64,000 nucleotides of DNA from an uncultured Alphaproteobacteria bacterium (GTDB lineage Bacteria; Pseudomonadota; Alphaproteobacteria; Caulobacterales; Caulobacteraceae). The notes under the pieces are model-generated. The model saw only the letters and a program-made list of their open reading frames with translations, was not told the DNA's origin and searched no databases. The stretch lies in NCBI GenBank assembly GCA_903822175.1, contig CAIJOB010000042.1:124001-188000 (forward strand), written 5' to 3'. A program made the position numbers and the translations under genes. Positions 37,161 through 44,504 of this stretch are shown in pieces; position 1 is the first letter of the stretch; every line of letters starts with the position of its first letter.

Positions 37161-37811
37161 ATGCGTGGATCGATTTCGGCGACCGTCGCCGTGGCTTTAG
37201 GGCTGGGATTTGGCATGGCGGGCTCGGCGAACGCCGCGACCACAGTCTACGACTTTTCCGGGGTCTGCCGCGACTGCGCCAGTGTCGGAACCGGCACGCT
37301 CACCCTCAACACCGCGCTGACCGGACCGTTCAGCACCTCCGACTTCGTGAGCTTCGCCTATAGGTCGAACCTGGTCTCCTTCACGCTCAATAGCGGCGAT
37401 ATCGTCGCCATGCTCGGCTCCTTCGATCCGAGCCGGCCGGGCGCGACGGTGATCGACATCGTGCAGCTGGGCGGCACCGGCTGGGAATTCGAGCGCAACG
37501 CTGACGGCAGCTGGAACGTCTCCTCCGAAATCGGCGCCAGCCTGCGCGGCAGTGGCGGAGGCGGAGGCGGCGGCGGTGGTGGTGGCGGCAGCCCCGGGTT
37601 CTCCGGCGGTCCTGTTGGCGTCGACAGCTCCAGCGGCGGCGATGTCACACGGGTCATTAACGATTTTGGCTCAACCTCTTCGTTCAAACAGGACCTTTCG
37701 GACGTGGTGATCGCGGTTCCGGAACCGGCGTCCTGGGCCCTGATGGTGGTTGGTTTCGCAGGCCTCGGCGGGGCGCTGCGCGTCCGTCGTCGCCTGAACC
37801 TCGCCAGATAA
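37161..37811 (+). CDS. PEPxxWA-CTERM-sorted secreted protein (copy 1)
   Basis: A 216-residue protein with a signal peptide (AGSANA near residue 24). Near the N-terminus it has DFSGVCRDC, then a beta-rich domain (DFVSFAYRSNLVSF), a 12-glycine tract near residue 135, and a C-terminal sorting signal: VPEPASWALM, a hydrophobic helix, then RVRRRL. Such signals are cut by an exosortase-type enzyme, none of which is in the window. It is paralogous to the next gene. The ATG at 37161 begins the signal peptide; the upstream in-frame extension is ignored. Confidence 0.88.
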   Translation: MRGSISATVAVALGLGFGMAGSANAATTVYDFSGVCRDCASVGTGTLTLNTALTGPFSTSDFVSFAYRSNLVSFTLNSGDIVAMLGSFDPSRPGATVIDIVQLGGTGWEFERNADGSWNVSSEIGASLRGSGGGGGGGGGGGGSPGFSGGPVGVDSSSGGDVTRVINDFGSTSSFKQDLSDVVIAVPEPASWALMVVGFAGLGGALRVRRRLNLAR

Positions 37812-37970
37812 CCTGCCCAGGTGCGAAAAATACTCCCTAGGGGCGAATTCCAAGATGGTTAAAACCCCTGGTAGGAGAATCCGATAGAAACCCGCCCATA
37901 AAACGCCGATGAGTTGCATCAGGCGTGAGTATCGCCGGGCCGTGTTGGCGGCCGATCGGAGGATTTGAGT

Positions 37971-38681
37971 ATGCGGGCACCGTGGAAAGCGATTGCGATC
38001 GCCACCGGTCTTGGGCTGAGCGTCATGGCGGCTGGATCCGCCAATGCGGCCGTCACCTTTAAGTTTTCCGGCGACTGCGCCGACTGCACCGCCGGCAGCA
38101 GCGCCGGTGGCTGGCTGACGCTGCAGAACATGCCGAACGGGGCGATCTCGAAGGCCGACTTCGTGAGCTTCGTCTACCAGTCGAGCCTGGTGTCCTTCCA
38201 GATCAACAGCGCCGACATCGTCGCGGTAGTGGGCTCGATCGATCCCAATAACCTGAACGCCAGCTACATCGACATCATCCAGATGGGCGGCACGGGCTGG
38301 GAGTTCGACAAGAACGCCGACGGCACCTGGTCGGTCTCCTCCGACATCACCATGGGCCACCCGCACGCGAAGGGTAGTTCGGGCGGCGGCGGCGGTGGCG
38401 GCGGTGGCGGCGGCGCATTCGCCCCGGCGGCCGACGACGGCTCCGATCCCGCGCCGGGCGGCAATCCGCCCCCGAGCGATCCGGGCCCGGACTTCTACAC
38501 CGGCGCGGGTGACCAGGGCGGCTTCGTCGACGACTTCGGCGGCAACGGCAACTTCGACCTGCAGCAGCCCGGCGGCGTGCCGGAAGCCGCGACCTGGGCC
38601 CTGATGCTCGTCGGCTTCGGTGGCATGGGCGCGATGCTGCGCAGCCGCCGCCGCAGCCTGCGCGGCATTGAAACGGCCTAA
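37971..38681 (+). CDS. PEP-CTERM-like secreted protein (copy 2)
   Basis: A 236-residue paralogue of the preceding protein: it shares the FSGDCADC cysteine pair, DFVSFVYQSSLVSF, IDIIQMGGTGWEFDKNADG and a glycine tract of 11 residues, followed by a longer proline/aspartate-rich region. The sorting signal is degenerate: VPEAATWALM in place of PEPxxWA, then a hydrophobic helix and RSRRRS. The ATG at 37971 has GGAGG 8 bp upstream. The pair looks like a tandem duplication that has diverged mainly in the linker. Confidence 0.88.
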   Translation: MRAPWKAIAIATGLGLSVMAAGSANAAVTFKFSGDCADCTAGSSAGGWLTLQNMPNGAISKADFVSFVYQSSLVSFQINSADIVAVVGSIDPNNLNASYIDIIQMGGTGWEFDKNADGTWSVSSDITMGHPHAKGSSGGGGGGGGGGGAFAPAADDGSDPAPGGNPPPSDPGPDFYTGAGDQGGFVDDFGGNGNFDLQQPGGVPEAATWALMLVGFGGMGAMLRSRRRSLRGIETA

Positions 38682-38695
38682 GACCCTTCCCACTT

Positions 38696-38765
38696 GAGTC
38701 CTTGTCCGGTTGGACCGCGCCGATGCCGGGCGGCCCGGCCGGAGAGTCGCTTTCGACAAGGACTC
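38696..38765 (+). promoter_or_regulatory. Candidate RNA thermometer: leader stem hiding the hsp20 ribosome binding site
   Basis: GAGTCCTTGTC (38696-38706) is perfectly complementary to GACAAGGACTC (38755-38765). The right arm contains AAGGA (38758-38762), the best-placed Shine-Dalgarno for the hsp20 ATG at 38773. Between the arms are hairpins CGGT-TGG-ACCG and GCCGGG-CGG-CCCGGC. A multi-hairpin leader with a masked ribosome site matches the logic of ROSE elements upstream of alphaproteobacterial small heat-shock genes, though this stem is a longer perfect helix than ROSE. It requires transcription to start before 38696. Confidence 0.5.
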
Positions 38766-38772
38766 TTTGAGG

Positions 38773-39195
38773 ATGAACAGGTCGGTACTTTTCGACAGCC
38801 CGTTTCTCTTGGGCTTCGAGCACACACGTAGTCTGATCGAGCGCGCCCAAAAGGCGGCCGCCGAGAGCTATCCCCCCTACAATGTAGAGGATCGCGGCGA
38901 CGGCGGCGTTCGGATCACCCTGGCGGTGGCGGGCTTTTCGCCCGATCAGCTGGAGGTGAACGTTGAGGACCGGCAACTGACGGTGCTCGGCCGCCGCGAC
39001 GACAACGTCGCCCGCCCTGAAGACGCGTTCCTGCATCGCGGTATCGCCGCGCGGGGGTTCATCCGAAATTTTGTCCTGGCCGACGGCATGGTGGTAGAAG
39101 AGGCGAGCCTCGAACACGGCCTGTTGCACATCGATCTGAGCCGGCCCGAGCCGGAGAAACGGATCCTTCGGATCCCGATCAAGGCCCGCGCCTAA
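38773..39195 (+). CDS. Small heat-shock protein, Hsp20 family
   Basis: A 140-residue alpha-crystallin-type chaperone holding unfolded proteins. The N-terminal arm VLFDSPFLLGFEHTRSLIER and YPPYNVEDRGDGGVRITLAV are typical of class A alphaproteobacterial Hsp20; the crystallin domain runs about residues 35-130 and ends with the IxI-type motif LRIPI. Its 5' leader could fold to mask its ribosome binding site. A DUF1150 gene follows, a usual partner. Confidence 0.95.
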   Translation: MNRSVLFDSPFLLGFEHTRSLIERAQKAAAESYPPYNVEDRGDGGVRITLAVAGFSPDQLEVNVEDRQLTVLGRRDDNVARPEDAFLHRGIAARGFIRNFVLADGMVVEEASLEHGLLHIDLSRPEPEKRILRIPIKARA

Positions 39196-39306
39196 GCTCA
39201 GAAATTAAGTCTAAAAAACGAGGCGGTCGGATGTCCGACGTCTCAGCCAATGAACGGCAGGCTGAACCGGCGGCCGTTCGAGGCGTTGCGTATTACGGAG
39301 GTGGTC

Positions 39307-39564
39307 ATGATGACGCCTATTCTATCGACTGAAGCTTTCGCCGCATTGGGCGGCCCCGACCTTGTCTATGTGCGCCCGGTCAGCGCGGCCGAGATCCTGG
39401 CCAGCGTTCCGACGTCGCAGATTCAGGGCTTCCAACTTGCGCCCGACCAGACCCTCTATGCCGTGCACCGCGCCGATGGCGAACGCCTGGCCGTGCTCAC
39501 CGACCGCGACAGCGCGGTGGCCGCGGCCCTGGCGCACGAGCTAGCGCCGGTTTCGGTGCACTAA
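39307..39564 (+). CDS. DUF1150 family protein
   Basis: An 85-residue protein with the DUF1150 pattern: YVRPVSAAEILA near residue 20, FQLAPDQTLYAVHRADGERL and LTDRDSAVAAA near the end. Function unknown; it commonly follows hsp20 genes in Alphaproteobacteria. The start at 39307 has GGAGG about 6 bp upstream; the next codon is also ATG (39310) and either may be used. It lies 111 bp after hsp20. Confidence 0.88.
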   Translation: MMTPILSTEAFAALGGPDLVYVRPVSAAEILASVPTSQIQGFQLAPDQTLYAVHRADGERLAVLTDRDSAVAAALAHELAPVSVH

Positions 39565-39577
39565 ACTCGTCGCTGTG

Positions 39578-39737
39578 CCTTCTCCCCTTGTGGGAGAAGG
39601 TGGCAGCCGAAGGCTGACGGATGTGGGGTTTTGCTCCGCCATCCGCGCGAGACTGGCCTTCAGTTGAAGCTGAGGGCTCTGAGAGACCCCACATCCGACC
39701 TGCTTCGCAGGCCACCTTCTCCCTCAAGGGGAGAAGG
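39578..39737. repeat. 160-bp palindromic intergenic repeat (CCTTCTCCC type)
   Basis: The left end CCTTCTCCCCTTGTGGGAGA and the right end CTCCCTCAAGGGGAGAAGG are each small hairpins and also pair with each other; next to them GGTGGC and GCCACC, and further in GGATGTGGGG and CCCCACATCC, are complementary, so the whole unit folds as a long interrupted hairpin. It fills the gap between the convergent DUF1150 gene and ptsN. No open frame. It is related in design to the copies at 54800 and 57281. Confidence 0.8.
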
Positions 39738-39751
39738 ACGTTTGATGGCCC

Positions 39752-40234
39752 TTACGCCGCCGACGACCGCGAGGCTGCTTGCACCGGGTCCTGCGCGAGC
39801 AGGGCGTGGATGACGTCGGCGCTGCGGGCCTGACGGAGTTGCTGGCGCAGGTCCGATTGGCGCAGGATCCGCGAGACCCTAGCCAGGGCGCGCAGGTGCT
39901 CGACGCCGGTGGCTTCCTTGGGCGCGAACAGGGCGAAGATCAGGTCGACCGGCTGATCGTCCACGGAATCGAAATCGACGGCGTGCTCAAGGCGCACGAA
40001 GACGCCGCGCAGGCGCGTCAGGCCCTCAACGCGGGCGTGAGGGGCGGCCACGCCGTGGCCGACGCCGGTGGAGCCGGCCTGCTCGCGCTCGGTGAGCGCG
40101 TCCAGCAGATCGCCCGCGTCGAGGCCGAAGTTGCGGGCCGCGATCTCGGCGATGACCGCCAGCGCCTTGCGCTTATTGGCGGCGCTCACGCGCAAGGAGA
40201 TCGCACTGCGATCCAGAAGTTCGCCGATCTGCAT
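39752..40234 (-). CDS. ptsN: Nitrogen-regulatory PTS IIA protein
   Basis: A 160-residue EIIA-Ntr domain. The phosphorylatable histidine is His66 in HGVAAPHARVEGL; IGELLDRSAISL begins the protein and FALFAPKEATGVEHLRALA is conserved. It receives phosphate from the PtsP/NPr system and regulates potassium transport, sigma-54 functions or stress responses. The frame runs on to 40348 but ATG at 40234 matches the family. It lies 79 bp after hpf, the standard hpf-ptsN order. Confidence 0.95.
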   Translation of the reverse strand: MQIGELLDRSAISLRVSAANKRKALAVIAEIAARNFGLDAGDLLDALTEREQAGSTGVGHGVAAPHARVEGLTRLRGVFVRLEHAVDFDSVDDQPVDLIFALFAPKEATGVEHLRALARVSRILRQSDLRQQLRQARSADVIHALLAQDPVQAASRSSAA

Positions 40235-40313
40235 GGTGTCTCTAAAGAAGCTCGCTTTAACTACGGCCCACCCCCCTGGTTGGCCGCCTTTGGACAGTAA
40301 AAAAGCTGCGCCC

Positions 40314-40949
40314 CTACACGCCGCTCTTGCCGCCCAGACCGACCCCATTCGGCTTCGTCCGCTCGGGGTCGATCCATCCGATATTGCCGTCGGGGCGGCG
40401 ATATACCACGGACAAGCCGCCGTGCGCGGCGTTTCGGAACACGATTGTTTGAGATTCAGTCAGGTCGAGTTCCATCACCGCCATGGAAACGGTCAGGAGT
40501 TCGATTTTGGTCTCGGTTTCGGCGATCACCATGGGCTCGGGGAAGCCGACAGGCTCGGCGTCGAGGTCATCGTCGCCGTCTGGACCGTCGTCGGGCGTCT
40601 GCAATACGAAGTAGGCCGCCGTCTCCGCCTGGCGGGCGAGCGCCTGGGGATGGTGGTCGGTGAGCCGGTTCTTGTAGCGGCGGATGCGCTTTTGCATCTT
40701 GGCGATGGCCGCGTCGAAGGCCAGGTGCGCGTCGCCGCCCAGGCCGTGCGTGGTCAGCTGCTGGCCTGAGGCGAGCGTGACCGCGCAGTCGACCTTGAAG
40801 GCGTGGCCCTCGCGGGAGACCACCACATCGGCGCCGCCCCCGCCGCCGCGGTCGAAGTACTTGCCAATGCTGAGGGAAATTTCGTCGGTGACCCGCGAAC
40901 GCAGGGCCGCTCCGACGTCAACGTGTTTGCCGGTGACTTGGACTTGCAT
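40314..40949 (-). CDS. hpf: Ribosome hibernation promoting factor, long form
   Basis: A 211-residue long HPF. The N-terminal domain (MQVQVTGKHVDVGAALRSRV to about residue 105) binds the 30S decoding centre; the C-terminal dimerisation domain (VVYRRPDGNIGWIDPER near the end, preceded by DLTESQTIVFRN) joins two ribosomes into 100S. A glycine tract RGGGGGADVVV occurs in the first domain. In most relatives it directly follows rpoN; here about 3.5 kb separates them. Confidence 0.95.
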   Translation of the reverse strand: MQVQVTGKHVDVGAALRSRVTDEISLSIGKYFDRGGGGGADVVVSREGHAFKVDCAVTLASGQQLTTHGLGGDAHLAFDAAIAKMQKRIRRYKNRLTDHHPQALARQAETAAYFVLQTPDDGPDGDDDLDAEPVGFPEPMVIAETETKIELLTVSMAVMELDLTESQTIVFRNAAHGGLSVVYRRPDGNIGWIDPERTKPNGVGLGGKSGV

Positions 40950-41172
40950 GTGAAGATCAACGCGCCGGGCTCCCTAAGGTGTCAATCAAACTGACGGTGA
41001 ACGGCGGTATGTGCGCAGGGGGTCGGAAACCTCGCCTTCCGGCCCCAGGGCAAGGCCCGATTGCAGTGGGGAATCGCGAGCCTGTCGTTCCGCGCCGATC
41101 GCTTGTCGGGATGTCTCAAGCGCGGTGCGGCGGGCTTGCATCGCCGCAAGGGCTGGCCGACTTCTGTGGTCG

Positions 41173-42189
41173 ATGGACCGGTCGCAGATCATCGAGACCC
41201 ACGGGTTCGACTCCGAAACCCTGCCGACGGACCAGCAGTTCGCCGCCTGGGCCTCGTTCACTGCCCATTCCGAGGTCTCCCGGCCGGCCGATGGGGGGCC
41301 GTTCCACGCCAGCGCCCGGTTCTGGCGCCTGGACGGCATGCTGGTCTCGGCCCAGACGGTCGATGCCTTCTGCATGGACCGCAACGCCGCCTATCTGAGC
41401 GCTACGGCGGCCAGCCATTTCATGGTGGTGGTCCCGCGCGACGGGCGCAGCCATTTCACCGCGCCGGGGATCGATCAGGACTGCCAGGCGGGCGATGTGA
41501 TCTTCGCCAACCTGCGAATGCTGGGACGCTGCGACAACGCCGATCGGCAGCAGACCATCGCGATCTCGATCGCCACCTCGTTCCTGGAGGCCGCGGCCGG
41601 GCGCATCGAGGTGCATGGCCGCCTACGCCGCTCGCCGGAGACGCGGCTGTTCGTGTCCTTCATGGCGGCCCTGGTCCAGCAGCTTCCCTATACGCCGCAG
41701 ACGGCGGTCGCCTCGCTGTCGCGGATCCTGCGGGACCTGCTGGCCAATGCGGTGCTGAGCGGGGCGCCGGAAGACACCACCCCGCAGGGCCGCTCGCCCA
41801 GCCTGTCGGCCCGGGCGCGAGCCTATGTGGACGCCCAGCCGCCTGGCGAGCTCGACATGCAGCGCATGGTGCAGTCGCTCGCCACCACCCGCTCCAGCCT
41901 TTATCGGGCGTTCCGCGACGATGGCGGGGTGGCGGCTTACGACCGCCTGCGACGGCTGCGGCGGCTGCACCGCGCGGTGGCCGATCCGCTGGACCGCAGA
42001 TCGCTGACCGAGCTTGGGGTAGACCACGGCTTTCCCGATCCGCCGAACCTGGCGCGGCTGTTCCGGCGGACGTTCGGCTATTCGATGAGCGAGCTCAGAG
42101 CCCAGCTCGCCTTCGCGCCGATCCACAACGCCTCGCCGACCTCCAGCGCCGTCGAGCTCTACCGCAAGGCGGTCGGCGACCTGGTCTGA
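41173..42189 (+). CDS. AraC-family transcriptional regulator
   Basis: A 338-residue regulator. The N-terminal region to about residue 200 resembles AraC-binding-like domains (ATAASHFMVVVPRDGRSHFT); the C-terminal HTH has DMQRMVQSLATTRSSLYRAF and LGVDHGFPDPPNLARLFRRT, with the closing FGYSMSELRAQ. The frame opens at 41011 but the ATG at 41173 gives a natural N-terminus. It is divergent from hpf and followed 131 bp later by the diguanylate cyclase gene. Confidence 0.88.
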   Translation: MDRSQIIETHGFDSETLPTDQQFAAWASFTAHSEVSRPADGGPFHASARFWRLDGMLVSAQTVDAFCMDRNAAYLSATAASHFMVVVPRDGRSHFTAPGIDQDCQAGDVIFANLRMLGRCDNADRQQTIAISIATSFLEAAAGRIEVHGRLRRSPETRLFVSFMAALVQQLPYTPQTAVASLSRILRDLLANAVLSGAPEDTTPQGRSPSLSARARAYVDAQPPGELDMQRMVQSLATTRSSLYRAFRDDGGVAAYDRLRRLRRLHRAVADPLDRRSLTELGVDHGFPDPPNLARLFRRTFGYSMSELRAQLAFAPIHNASPTSSAVELYRKAVGDLV

Positions 42190-42320
42190 GGCCGAAACCG
42201 CCAAATCTGAGACAATCCGACAAGCGATTGAGACGCCGCGCAAAGCCTGGGCGCGTCGGCGGTCCGTATCCTCCTCGGCGGCGACCGTCGTGGTCCAATG
42301 GGCGCCAGGAGTTGGGGCGT

Positions 42321-43541
42321 ATGAGTGGCGCAGAGGGCGTTCTGGCGGTCAACATCGGCGTGGCCGCGTTGTTCGCGGCGGGCTACGCGGTCTTCGCGCT
42401 CACCAACCGGGCGCACCGGGCGGCGCTCGGCTTCAGCGTGAACTACCTGATCGGCATGCTGTCGCCGATCAGCGACCTGATCGCGCCGGCGGTCGGCGCG
42501 CCGGCGGTGACCGAGTGGCTGAGCTACGCGAGCTTCCTCTTGGGGACGCTCTCGGTCTCGATCACCTTCAGCCTGTTCCACCGCCGCCGCCCGTCGTGGG
42601 GCGTGGCGGCGGTGATCTTCGTGCTGGGCCTGACCGTGCGGGCGGCGATCGGCGCCGAGCCGCGCGATACGCTGGCCTATGGCATGGCCTATCAGCTCCC
42701 CTTCACGCTCGCGGCGATCCAGGCGACCAGCACGGTGCTGGCGGTGGACCGCCGGCCCCTGCACCTGGTGTTGGCCGGGATCTTCGCCCTGTTGGGGGTG
42801 AATTTCATGACCAAGCCCTTCCTGGCCATCGCGTTTGGCGCCGGGCGGACGCTCGCCGGCTATACCCGCACGACCTACGCCATGCTCTCCCAGTCCAGCA
42901 GCGGCATCCTGTTGCTCGCCGCCGGTCTGGTCATGCTGCTGATCGTCGCCCAGAAGGCGATCCTCGAATCGCAGCAGGCCTCGGAGACCGATCCCCTGTC
43001 CGGCCTGGCCAACCGGCGCGGCTTCGACCGACAGGCGCACGAGGCGATCGCGCGGGCGCTGACGGCGCACAGGCCGGTCGGGGTGGCGGTGTTCGACCTC
43101 GACCACTTCAAGCGGATCAACGACGCCCATGGCCACGCGGTGGGCGACAGCGTGATCGTGGCCTTCGCGGCCCGGCTGCGGGCGCTGGCGCCGCCCGGCG
43201 CGGTGGTCGGCCGGATGGGTGGCGAGGAGTTCGTCCTGCTGCTCGACGACGCCGGCGCCGAGACCATGTGGGCCTGCGCCGACGCCATCCGCCGCCGGGC
43301 GCCGGGCGGCGACGATCTGCCCGACTACACCGTCAGCGGCGGGGTCGCGCAGCTGCGCCGCGGCGAGAGCCTGGCCGAGCTGATGCGCCGCGCCGACCAG
43401 GCGTCCTACCAGGCCAAAAACGGCGGCCGCGACCAGATCCGCCAGGCGCCGGAAGACCGCGAAGCCGCGACCTCCGGCGTGGTGGTGGCGCTGCGCAGGT
43501 CCCACCAGCGCCATCCGGAACAGCCCGCCGAGGCCGGCTGA
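42321..43541 (+). CDS. Membrane diguanylate cyclase (GGDEF domain)
   Basis: A 406-residue protein. About six transmembrane segments occupy residues 8-215, then a GGDEF domain: DPLSGLANRRGFDR, FDLDHFKRINDAHGHAVGD and the active-site loop RMGGEEFVLLLDD. It should make cyclic di-GMP from GTP. The position of the inhibitory RxxD site reads PPGA, so product inhibition by that route is unlikely. AGGAG lies 9 bp before the ATG. Its last 136 bp overlap the 3' end of the antisense PEP-CTERM gene. Confidence 0.92.
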   Translation: MSGAEGVLAVNIGVAALFAAGYAVFALTNRAHRAALGFSVNYLIGMLSPISDLIAPAVGAPAVTEWLSYASFLLGTLSVSITFSLFHRRRPSWGVAAVIFVLGLTVRAAIGAEPRDTLAYGMAYQLPFTLAAIQATSTVLAVDRRPLHLVLAGIFALLGVNFMTKPFLAIAFGAGRTLAGYTRTTYAMLSQSSSGILLLAAGLVMLLIVAQKAILESQQASETDPLSGLANRRGFDRQAHEAIARALTAHRPVGVAVFDLDHFKRINDAHGHAVGDSVIVAFAARLRALAPPGAVVGRMGGEEFVLLLDDAGAETMWACADAIRRRAPGGDDLPDYTVSGGVAQLRRGESLAELMRRADQASYQAKNGGRDQIRQAPEDREAATSGVVVALRRSHQRHPEQPAEAG

Positions 43542-44131
43542 CAGCCCAGCGCCAGCCGGCGCTGCCGGCGAAGCGCCGCGCCGGTCAGACCGAAGCCACC
43601 GATCATCAGCGCCCAGGCCGCCGGTTCCGGAACCGAGGCCGGGATCTGGGGTCCGGTGGTGACGACCGTGGCCATGCCGACCTTGGGCGGCGCGGCGAGG
43701 GCGAAGCTGCGGAACGACGGCACGATCTTCGGCGGCGGCGCCAGGAAGAGGACGGAATACATCCCCATGGTCGGCTCCAGGAGCCGGCCGTTGCTGCCGA
43801 GGTCGGCGCCGATGAACTCAAGCTGCGACTTGTCGGCGAAGACCAGGTTGAAGCCGCCCGTGTTGAAATCGACCGATTTCAGAGTGACCTTCTGGACGAC
43901 GTTTTCGATCGTGTAGACGAAGTCGTCGACCGACGCGGCGGCCGGGTTCGCCACGGGGCTGTCCAGCTCGAAGGCGAAGGTGAAGCTGTCGCCCGGGGTG
44001 ACGTAGGCGTTGCTGGGCGCCGATTTGTCGAACATGCCCAGGCCCTGGAACATCACCGTGCCTGCGGCGGCGGGACTGGCCAGCAGGGCGGCGGCCGCGG
44101 CCGCGGCGCAAAGGGAAAGAACGCGATACAT
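43406..44131 (-). CDS. PEPxxWA-CTERM protein with unusual C-terminal overrun
   Basis: A 241-residue protein with a signal peptide (MYRVLSLCAAAAAAALLASP) and a beta-rich domain with no cysteines outside the signal and tail. The sorting signal SVPEPAAWALMIGGFGLTG followed by RRQRR is at residues 167-192, where such proteins normally end. Here the frame continues about 49 residues into the antisense 3' end of the cyclase gene (CSGWRWWDLRS...) before a stop. Either the tail is real, or a lost stop or base error has extended it. It follows a small membrane protein gene by 19 bp. Confidence 0.75.
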   Translation of the reverse strand: MYRVLSLCAAAAAAALLASPAAAGTVMFQGLGMFDKSAPSNAYVTPGDSFTFAFELDSPVANPAAASVDDFVYTIENVVQKVTLKSVDFNTGGFNLVFADKSQLEFIGADLGSNGRLLEPTMGMYSVLFLAPPPKIVPSFRSFALAAPPKVGMATVVTTGPQIPASVPEPAAWALMIGGFGLTGAALRRQRRLALGCQPASAGCSGWRWWDLRSATTTPEVAASRSSGAWRIWSRPPFLAW

Positions 44132-44150
44132 CTGGATATCTCCTGGGAAT

Positions 44151-44351
44151 TTAGCGGTCGGTGGGTGCGATGAAGGCGGGGAGGCGCCGGCGGCGGCGCA
44201 GAGCGCGCGCGACGCCGGCGATGGCGAGCAAGGTGAGGGCGACGAGGCCCAGAAGCGCCTTAGCGGCCGGTGCAACGTTTTGGGGGGTCGCACCGGCCGC
44301 CGGCGACGCGAGGAGCCACACTGCGAAGACCGCCAGTCCAACAGTTCGCAT
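44151..44351 (-). CDS. Small exported membrane protein
   Basis: A 66-residue protein: signal-like start MRTVGLAVFAVWLLASPAAG, then a hydrophobic helix (ALLGLVALTLLAIAGVARAL) and a basic stop RRRRRLPAF. The helix-plus-arginine end mimics sorting-signal proteins but has no PEP motif. GGGAG lies about 7 bp before the ATG. It is the first gene of a two-gene unit with the PEP-CTERM protein downstream. Function unknown. Confidence 0.68.
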   Translation of the reverse strand: MRTVGLAVFAVWLLASPAAGATPQNVAPAAKALLGLVALTLLAIAGVARALRRRRRLPAFIAPTDR

Positions 44352-44504
44352 GTGACATCTCCCGCGCGGCGACGGGGGACCGTTGGCTCAGGAGTGAACA
44401 GCCGGCCCGTCCGTGAGTCAGACGATAGGCGCGCGCCGGCGCAGCCGTTTTGGACGGCGTGCCAATCGGTTGTGCGTGGGTGTCAAAGGGTAGGAGAGGG
44501 CCTG

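Noticed and set aside
37555-37600. CRISPR-like or tandem repeat at the GGC-rich tract
   Set aside because: It is a polyglycine codon tract within a coding sequence, without spacer structure.
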